Positions 33,116-38,508 of a stretch of 38,508 bases of DNA are shown one piece after another. A program made the translations under genes and the position numbers. Numbering within the stretch: the first letter of the stretch is position 1; each line of letters opens with the position of its first letter. Below the pieces are notes generated by a model. It saw only the letters and a program-made list of their open reading frames with translations, was not told the DNA's origin and searched no databases. The stretch lies in NCBI RefSeq assembly GCF_000261685.1, contig NZ_AJQE01000346.1:1-38508 (forward strand). Direction: 5' to 3'. The DNA is from Bradyrhizobium genomosp. I (2014). Its GTDB lineage: Bacteria; Pseudomonadota; Alphaproteobacteria; Rhizobiales; Xanthobacteraceae.

Positions 33116-33895
33116 ATGAAACTATCCGGCAAGGTCGCGGCCATCACCGGCGCAGCACGCGGCATCGGCAAGGCCTGCGCGAAGAGATTCCTGGACGACG
33201 GCGTCAAGGTCGTCATCTCGGACATCGATGCCGACGGCTTGGCGGCCACGGCCGCCGAACTGGGACGGCCGGATGCCCTGCGCACCGTCGTCGGCAATGT
33301 CGCCAAGCGCGCGGACGTGGATCAGCTTGTCGCAACTGCCGTGAAGGAGTTCGGCCGGCTCGACGTCATGGTCAACAATGCGGGCATCGCCCGCAACCAG
33401 AACATCCTCGATATCACCGAGCAGGATTTCGACGAGATCATCGGCATCAACCTGAAGGGTGCGTTGTTCGGCGTGCAGGCGGCGGCCAGGCAAATGATCG
33501 CGCAGGGCGGCGGCGGGGTCATCATCAACATGTCCTCGGTGAATGCGCTGCTGGCGATCCCGACGCTTGCGACCTACGCCATCTCCAAGGGCGGCATGAA
33601 GCAGCTCACCTCCGTCGCGGCTGTCGCGCTCGCCCCGCACAATATTCGTGTGGTGGCGGTCGGACCGGGCACGATCCTGACCGACATGGTGGCCTCCTCC
33701 ATCTACACCTCGGAGGATGCCCGCAAGACCGTGATGTCGCGCACGCCTGCGGGCCGTGGCGGCGAGCCTAGCGAGGTGGCGTCGGTCGTGGCGTTCCTTG
33801 CCAGCGACGATGCGTCCTACATCACCGGGCAGACCATCTATCCCGATGGCGGCCGGCTGATCCTGAACTACACGGTGCCTGTGAAGGAGAAGTAG
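33116..33895 (+). CDS. Short-chain dehydrogenase/reductase
   Basis: The 259-residue product is a classical SDR: TGAARGIG (11-18) binds NAD(P), NNAG at 87-90, Asn112 in INLKGA, the catalytic Ser140/141 in NMSSVNA, and Tyr154-x3-Lys158 in TYAISKGG. Asp36 and Asp38 at the end of the second strand (VVISDIDAD) favour NAD over NADP. The start at 33116 follows CTGGAG; an earlier in-frame ATG at 33077 would add 13 residues without family support. As last gene of the operon it may oxidise or reduce the product of the ThDP step. Confidence 0.92.
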   Translation: MKLSGKVAAITGAARGIGKACAKRFLDDGVKVVISDIDADGLAATAAELGRPDALRTVVGNVAKRADVDQLVATAVKEFGRLDVMVNNAGIARNQNILDITEQDFDEIIGINLKGALFGVQAAARQMIAQGGGGVIINMSSVNALLAIPTLATYAISKGGMKQLTSVAAVALAPHNIRVVAVGPGTILTDMVASSIYTSEDARKTVMSRTPAGRGGEPSEVASVVAFLASDDASYITGQTIYPDGGRLILNYTVPVKEK

Positions 33896-33920
33896 GGCGT
33901 TGTCGCCCCACACTCGCTGT

Positions 33921-34020
33921 CATCGCCCGGCTTGACCGGGCGATCCAGTACTCCGAGGCGGTCGTGGTTGAATCGATGGGCCGCGGCGTACTGGATTCCC
34001 CGCTTTCGCGGGGAATGACA
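33921..34020. repeat. Bradyrhizobium-type palindromic intergenic repeat
   Basis: Two perfect 9-bp stem-loops, ATCGCCCGG-CTTGA-CCGGGCGAT (33923-33945) and ATTCCCCGC-TTTC-GCGGGGAAT (33995-34016), flank a central part closed by CCAGTAC (33946-33952) and GTACTGG (33988-33994). The whole could fold as a three-arm structure. This layout is one I associate with high-copy intergenic elements of Bradyrhizobium and relatives. It lies between two convergent operons and may also end their transcripts. Confidence 0.75.
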
Positions 34021-34047
34021 GTCGTCGTGAGGCGGGCAGTTTGCCCA

Positions 34048-34842
34048 TCACTCCGCCGCGGCCGTTATCCCGTGGCCGAGCCGCTTCGAGATGGCGCCGG
34101 CACAGTCGCGCAAGGCATGCGCGATCGGGCTGTCCCAGCGTGCATCGAAAGTGCCTTCCGGCCCCATCGCGGTGATGACCAGCGCGACATGGCTGGAATG
34201 ATCGAACACCGGCGCGGAGAACGCGTTGACGCCGGGCAGGGGATCGCCGAGCGCGCGGGCGAGGCCGTGCTTGCGGACCTCGGCGAGCATCTCGACGACC
34301 TTGGCGCCCTTCACCGCGCGCTTCGGATTGTAGCCGACGCCGCGACGATCGAGGCCGCTTTCGAGTGCGGCGTTGATGGTCGTCTCCGGCAGGAACGCGG
34401 CAAACGCACGGCCCGTCGCGGTCTCCAGCAGCGCCATCACGGAGCCGACGCGCATCACGATATGCACCGGCTGGGTCGGTTCTTCGAGCTGCACCACGGT
34501 CGGACCATGCGTGCCCCAGACCGCGAGCGAAACCGCATGGCCGATCTGGCCCGCGAGCGCCGCGATCCTGGGACGTGCGATGCGCACGCCCGAGAGGCGG
34601 CGCAGGCTGATCAGGCCGAGCTCGAGCGCCAGCGCGCCGATCTCGTAGCGGCCGGTGGTCTCGTCCTGCTCGATCAGCCCGATACGGGAGAAGCTGGCGA
34701 GGTAGGGATGCGCCTTGGCCGGCGTCATGCCGGCCTCGCGAGCGAGATCGCGCAGCATCATCGGCTCGCCGCATCTTGCGAGCGCACGGAGCAATTCTCC
34801 GCCGACCTCGATCGACTGGATGCCGCGGCTTTCCCTCTTCAT
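34048..34842 (-). CDS. IclR-family transcriptional regulator
   Basis: The 264-residue product has an IclR winged helix in the first 65 residues (SIEVGGELLRALARCGEPMMLRDLAREAGM, AKAHPYLASFSRIGLIEQDE) and an effector domain after about residue 90 ending in SSHVALVITAMGPEGTF. The start ATG 34842 is preferred; the frame extends to 34911 but would overlap the upstream gene. It sits 19 bp after the flavoprotein gene and is likely part of the same transcript. The usual role is local repression or activation of the neighbouring catabolic genes with an organic-acid effector. Confidence 0.9.
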   Translation of the reverse strand: MKRESRGIQSIEVGGELLRALARCGEPMMLRDLAREAGMTPAKAHPYLASFSRIGLIEQDETTGRYEIGALALELGLISLRRLSGVRIARPRIAALAGQIGHAVSLAVWGTHGPTVVQLEEPTQPVHIVMRVGSVMALLETATGRAFAAFLPETTINAALESGLDRRGVGYNPKRAVKGAKVVEMLAEVRKHGLARALGDPLPGVNAFSAPVFDHSSHVALVITAMGPEGTFDARWDSPIAHALRDCAGAISKRLGHGITAAAE

Positions 34843-34861
34843 GCGCCTCCCGGCGTGTGGC

Positions 34862-36595
34862 TTACGCCGCGTTGGGCCTGGCGGCGCTGTCGGCGAGATG
34901 TCGGCCGGCAATGTAGCCGAAGGTCAGCGCCGGCCCAAGCGTGATGCCGGCGCCGGGATAATTGCCGCCCATGATGCTCGCCATGTCATTGCCGGCGGCA
35001 TAGAGGCCGGGAATCACGCGGCCTTCCGCGTCGAGCGCCCGCGCGTTCTCGTCGGTGACGATGCCGGCATAGGTGCCGAGATCGCCGATCACCATCTTGA
35101 TGGCATAGAACGGGCCGTGCTCGATCGGCGCGACGCAGGGGTTCGGGCCGTGCAGTGCGTCGCCCTGGTAGCGGTTATAGGCCTTCGAGCCCTTGCCGAA
35201 GGCGGCATCGTGCCCCAACGGCGCGGTCGCATTGAACTGCCTGACGGTCTCGACGAACGCCTTGGCATCGATTCCGGCCTTCGCCGCCAGCGCGTCCAGC
35301 GTATCGCCGCGCATGAGATAGCCGGACTTCAGGTGATGGCCTAGCGGCATCGGGAAGGGCGGCACGCAGCCGAGGCCGTATTTGCGCAGAGTCTGGTGGT
35401 CGCAGACGAGATAGGCTGCGATCTCCTCGCCCGGCCTGGCCGCCTTGACCATGGCCTGGACGAAGTCGTGATAGGAATTGCCTTCGTTGGCAAAGCGCCT
35501 GCCGTTGCGCATCACCGCGATCACGCCGGGTTTGGCGCGGTCGATGAAATGCGGCATCACGCCCCTGGAGCCGTCCTTGCGCGTGGTCAGCGACACCGGC
35601 ACCCAGGCTGCCGCGTTCGGGAGGCGGTCCTCGACCTGCCCGCCGGCGGCTTCCGCCAGACGTAGTCCATCCCCGGTATTGCCGGTCGGCCCTGGCGAAT
35701 AGTGCTCGTTGCCGGTCGGTGCATGCGGAAACATCTTCTTGCGCCGTTCGACATCGTGGGGGAAGCCGCCGCAGGCAAGCACGACGCCCTGTCGTGCATG
35801 GACGCGCACATCGCGTCCCTCGCGCGAGACGATCGCGCCGGTGACAGTGCCGTTCTCGACCGTCAGCTCGCGCACCGGCGCGGACAGCCACATCGGAATC
35901 TTGAGATCGAGCGCGGATTTCGCCAGACGTCCCGCCAGCGCATTGCCGTTGGTCAAGGTCATGCCGCGGCCGTAGCGCAGCACGTCCATCAGATGCCGCG
36001 ACAGGCGCTTGGCGACGTAGACCGCTGAGGTCAGCGACTTCGTCACCCGCATGAAATGGATGATCTCCTTGCCGGAGCCAAGCATCATGCCGAACACGGT
36101 CAGCTCCGGCAGCGGCATGCCGAGGGTCTTGATGAGGTCGCCGAGCTCGCGCCCGTCGAACGGGCGCGTCACCATGGAACGGCCGCCCTGGGCGCCGCCG
36201 GGGGCTTCGGCGTGATAATCGGGAAACACCAGCGGCATGTCGAAACGGAGCGCGGTCCTGGTGGTGAAGAAATCGACCGCCTCGGGGCCGGCGCTCAGGA
36301 AGGCATCGACCCGCGCGGCGTCGTAATTGTTGCCGGCCTCGTGGCGCAAATATGTGCGGGCCTGTTCCGGCGTCTCCTCGATGCCATAGGCCTTCGCCAG
36401 CGACGTACCGGGAATCCAGAGCCAGCCGCCCGAGCGCGCGGTGGTGCCGCCGAACCGCGGCTCCTTCTCGACGATCAGCACATCGAGGCCGCGGTGGCGT
36501 GCAGTGATCGCGGCCGACATGCCGGAGCAACCCGATCCGGCCACGAGCACATCGCACTCGTAAGTCTCAATTGCGCTATGCTCGGTGCTGGTCAT
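34862..36595 (-). CDS. FAD-dependent oxidoreductase, 3-ketosteroid dehydrogenase / fumarate reductase-like
   Basis: The 577-residue product opens with CDVLVAGSGCSGMSAAITA (GSGCSG at 20-25) and EKEPRFGGTTARSGGWLW, and closes with GLYAAGNDMASIMGGNYPGAG, which is typical of the FAD domain of 3-ketosteroid-1-dehydrogenase and fumarate-reductase-like flavoproteins. The length matches this group. Substrates in the group range from steroids to fumarate and other enones, so no specific reaction is claimed. It starts 8 bp after the binding-protein stop. The frame is open upstream but would overlap that gene. Confidence 0.88.
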   Translation of the reverse strand: MTSTEHSAIETYECDVLVAGSGCSGMSAAITARHRGLDVLIVEKEPRFGGTTARSGGWLWIPGTSLAKAYGIEETPEQARTYLRHEAGNNYDAARVDAFLSAGPEAVDFFTTRTALRFDMPLVFPDYHAEAPGGAQGGRSMVTRPFDGRELGDLIKTLGMPLPELTVFGMMLGSGKEIIHFMRVTKSLTSAVYVAKRLSRHLMDVLRYGRGMTLTNGNALAGRLAKSALDLKIPMWLSAPVRELTVENGTVTGAIVSREGRDVRVHARQGVVLACGGFPHDVERRKKMFPHAPTGNEHYSPGPTGNTGDGLRLAEAAGGQVEDRLPNAAAWVPVSLTTRKDGSRGVMPHFIDRAKPGVIAVMRNGRRFANEGNSYHDFVQAMVKAARPGEEIAAYLVCDHQTLRKYGLGCVPPFPMPLGHHLKSGYLMRGDTLDALAAKAGIDAKAFVETVRQFNATAPLGHDAAFGKGSKAYNRYQGDALHGPNPCVAPIEHGPFYAIKMVIGDLGTYAGIVTDENARALDAEGRVIPGLYAAGNDMASIMGGNYPGAGITLGPALTFGYIAGRHLADSAARPNAA

Positions 36596-36603
36596 GTCTC
36601 GCC

Positions 36604-37803
36604 TCACTTCTTCAGGAGCGGACATTTGGATTCGGAGACCGGGCGAAAGGCGTCCTCGCCCTTCACGGTCTTGACGATGTCCAGATAGTCCCACGGCTCC
36701 TTGGACTGTTCGGGCGTTTTCACCTTGGCGAGATACATGTCGCGGATGACGCGGCCGTCCTCGCGCAATTTGCCGCCGTGAACGAAGATATCCTCGATCG
36801 GCAGTTCGCGCATCTTGGCCATCACCTTGGCGGAATCGTCGGTGCCGGCCGCCTTGATGGCCTTCAGATAGTGCAGCACCGAACCGTAGACGCCGGTCTG
36901 GATCATGGTCGGCATCACCTTGGTGCGCTCGTAGAACTTCTTCGACCAGGCGCGGGTGGCCTCGTCCATGTTCCAGTAGGAAGCCGTGGTCATGTAGGTG
37001 CCCTGCGCGGCCTTCAGCCCGATCGCGTGCACGTCGGTATCGAACATCAGAAGGCCGACCAGCTTCTGGCCGCCCTGGACGAGACCGAACTCGCCGGATT
37101 GCTTGATCGCGTTGTCGGTGTCCTGGCCGGCATTGGCGAAGGCGACCACGTCGGATTTCGAACTCTGCGCCTGCAGCGCGAAGGAGGAGAAGTCGGCGGT
37201 GTTGGTCGGGTGCTTGACGCCGCCGAGCACCTTGCCGCCCATCTCGTTGATGAAGCGCGTGGCGTCCTTCTCGAGCTGCTGGCCGAAGGCATAATCGGCC
37301 GTGATGAAGTACCAGGACTTGCCGCCTTCCTTGATCACGGCGGAGGCCGTCACCTTCGACAGCGCGTAGGTGTCATAAGTGAAATGCACGGTGTTCGGGC
37401 TGCACAGTTCGTCGGTCAGCGAGCTCGCGCCGGGACCGGAGAGCAGCGCGATCTTGCCCCGCTCGCGCACCATGTTGTGGACGGCGATCGCGATGCCGGA
37501 ATTGGGAATGTCGGCGACGGCGTCGACCTTGCCGTTGTCGAACCAGCCGCGGACGATCTGCACGCCGACGTCGGTCTTCATCTGATGGTCGGCACCGATG
37601 ATCTCGATCGGCTTGCCGAGCACGGTCGGCCCGAATTCCTCCACCGCCATCTTCGCGGCTTCCACGGAGCCCGGCCCGCTATTGTCGCGGCCCCAGCTGG
37701 ACAGATCCGTCAGCACGCCGATCCGCACCACGTCGTCGGAGACTTGTGCAAAAGCAGCGGACGTCATGGCCGCGAGCATGGCGCAGGCCAGAAGCGCTCT
37801 CAT
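36604..37803 (-). CDS. Branched-chain amino-acid-type ABC substrate-binding protein
   Basis: The 399-residue product has a Sec signal (cleavage near AFAQV, about residue 19) and the type 1 periplasmic binding fold: VRIGVLTDLSSWGRDNSGPGS at the mature N-terminus, then WYFITADYAFGQQLEKDA and GVYGSVLHYLKAIKAAG. The pattern is that of LivJ/HpbA-like proteins, some of which bind aromatic acids rather than amino acids. No permease or ATPase genes are in the window, so it must share a transporter encoded elsewhere. It is first in a minus-strand operon with the flavoprotein and IclR genes. GAGGGAA precedes the ATG. Confidence 0.92.
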   Translation of the reverse strand: MRALLACAMLAAMTSAAFAQVSDDVVRIGVLTDLSSWGRDNSGPGSVEAAKMAVEEFGPTVLGKPIEIIGADHQMKTDVGVQIVRGWFDNGKVDAVADIPNSGIAIAVHNMVRERGKIALLSGPGASSLTDELCSPNTVHFTYDTYALSKVTASAVIKEGGKSWYFITADYAFGQQLEKDATRFINEMGGKVLGGVKHPTNTADFSSFALQAQSSKSDVVAFANAGQDTDNAIKQSGEFGLVQGGQKLVGLLMFDTDVHAIGLKAAQGTYMTTASYWNMDEATRAWSKKFYERTKVMPTMIQTGVYGSVLHYLKAIKAAGTDDSAKVMAKMRELPIEDIFVHGGKLREDGRVIRDMYLAKVKTPEQSKEPWDYLDIVKTVKGEDAFRPVSESKCPLLKK

Positions 37804-37853
37804 CGTCGTTCCCTCTCTTATTGGCCGCTTGCGCGGCGGATTGTTCCGGAGGT

Positions 37854-37883
37854 AAATTAGTTAATGCCAAATGAGTTTGTCAA
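37854..37883 (-). promoter_or_regulatory. Candidate promoter of the binding-protein operon
   Basis: On the minus strand TTGACA (37883-37878) is a perfect -35 box, followed after 18 bp by TAATTT (37859-37854), a poor -10 match. It lies about 50 bp upstream of the binding-protein ATG, in a locally AT-rich stretch where an IclR site would be expected. Confidence 0.4.
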
Positions 37884-37936
37884 TGGTGAATTGGCCTGGT
37901 GGATAGGGATGTGGCGAGCAACTGCATCCAACGCTC

Positions 37937-38508
37937 TCATGGGATTCGCTGGAATCCTGGGCGTCGGGATGAGCAAGCGGGATTTGCAGCGTTCGGAAAC
38001 ACCAGGAAGGCGATGGTCGCCGGCGCGAGCCGAAGCGTTCCCCTCGGCGTTGCGCGTGCCTCGAGTCGCGGCAGCCGGCCTTCGGTGGTCAGCGCTAGCC
38101 TCTTGCCGTTCAACCGCACGATCGCGCCCTGCAGCCGCGCCGCGTCGAGTGTGTACCGCTCGGCGGGATCCGATAGCGTCAGCGCGTGGGAGGCGCGACG
38201 CGACGTGTTGATTGCGAGCAGCGACACCGCACCTGCCATGGCCGGATGGCAATGCGCATAGAGATGGAGATCGCGCGGAGCAGCCCTGCCTGCGTCGAGC
38301 ACGGTCGTTCCCATCAGCCGGCGCCAGAGCAGCGCGGCCCAGTAGCTCGGCCGTGGCCGAAAGGTTGCTTCGTCGAGCAGGCCGTAGTCGCTGGCGGCCA
38401 GCGTGTTGTGCATCACCACCTGGACGCCGGCCCTCGCCAGGCGTCCGAGTTGGTCGAGATAGCGGAACGTATCGAGAAAAGTCCGATCCCATCGGCCGCC
38501 GCCGCAGG
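37937..38508 (-). CDS. GH79/heparanase-like glycoside hydrolase, C-terminal part
   Basis: The frame is open at the right edge of the window, so only the last 190 residues are seen. They include RWDRTFLDTFRYLDQLGRL, GVQVVMHNTLAASDYGLLDE, RPSYWAALLWRRLMGTTVL and LHLYAHCHP, a pattern I recognise from the C-terminal half of GH79 family beta-glucuronidase/heparanase-like proteins, where a beta-sandwich follows the barrel. The catalytic acid residues lie outside the window. Substrate would be a uronic acid or related glycan, possibly plant or bacterial polysaccharide. The apparent ATG/GTG within the fragment (38419) is an internal codon, not a start. Gene is on the same strand as the binding protein, downstream end 133 bp from it. 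Confidence 0.65.
   Translation of the reverse strand, partial: CGGGRWDRTFLDTFRYLDQLGRLARAGVQVVMHNTLAASDYGLLDEATFRPRPSYWAALLWRRLMGTTVLDAGRAAPRDLHLYAHCHPAMAGAVSLLAINTSRRASHALTLSDPAERYTLDAARLQGAIVRLNGKRLALTTEGRLPRLEARATPRGTLRLAPATIAFLVFPNAANPACSSRRPGFQRIP

Noticed and set aside
1..38508. CRISPR arrays, tRNA, rRNA, transposases and phage genes
   Set aside because: No spaced direct repeats, no tRNA-like cloverleaf ending in CCA or acceptor pairing, and no recombinase or phage structural protein among the readable genes.

Overview
The window (about 38.5 kb, GC-rich) looks like chromosome from an alphaproteobacterium of the Bradyrhizobium type. The evidence is a rhizobial-style flagellar gene order (motB-motC-fliK ... 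flgE-flgK-flgL-flaF-flbT-flgD-fliQ-flhA-fliR) with an FtcR/Rem/LafR-type regulator, a paired-hairpin intergenic repeat of a kind I associate with Bradyrhizobium, and dense catabolic and transport modules. The genus call rests on protein recognition by eye, not on a search.

Region 1 (1-14515) is one flagellar locus. Seventeen plus-strand genes run almost without gaps from the 3' end of motB to a FliL-like membrane protein. Seven junctions are stop/start overlaps (ATGA, GTGA, TTGA or TAATG) and fliK overlaps the next gene by 50 bp. It encodes motor (MotB, MotC), hook and junction (FliK, FlgE, FlgK, FlgL, FlgD), export (FliQ, FlhA, FliR), flagellin control (FlaF, FlbT) and several poorly named accessory proteins that look like FliJ, FlgJ rod-binding, FlgN and FliL analogues, plus a dedicated lytic transglycosylase. 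A convergent response regulator of the FtcR/LafR type closes the locus beyond a strong hairpin. By order and regulator type I infer the lateral (inducible) flagellar system rather than the subpolar one.

Region 2 (14516-22034) is mixed. It holds an AT-richer intergenic stretch of about 0.8 kb, a one-pass membrane coiled-coil protein, a MarR regulator with a cysteine cluster and a perfect palindrome in front of it, a Tat-exported dienelactone hydrolase, an SDR epimerase, a CbbY-type HAD phosphatase, an NTF2-like protein and a LysR regulator.

Region 3 (22035-28153) is a LysR-faced operon: an ABC importer of the polyamine/opine class (ATPase, binding protein, two permeases) with a type II haloacid-dehalogenase-like HAD protein and an FAD amine oxidase placed between ATPase and binding protein. 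Two inverted repeats lie in the shared promoter region.

Region 4 (28154-38508) has a metallophosphoesterase, then a four-gene cluster (ThDP 2-oxoacid enzyme, DadA-like oxidase, Asp/Glu-racemase-family enzyme, SDR) that could form a D-amino-acid degradation route. A palindromic repeat separates it from a convergent operon (branched-chain-type binding protein, KstD/fumarate-reductase-like flavoprotein, IclR regulator). The window ends inside a GH79/heparanase-like gene. No rRNA, tRNA, CRISPR array, transposase or phage gene was seen.
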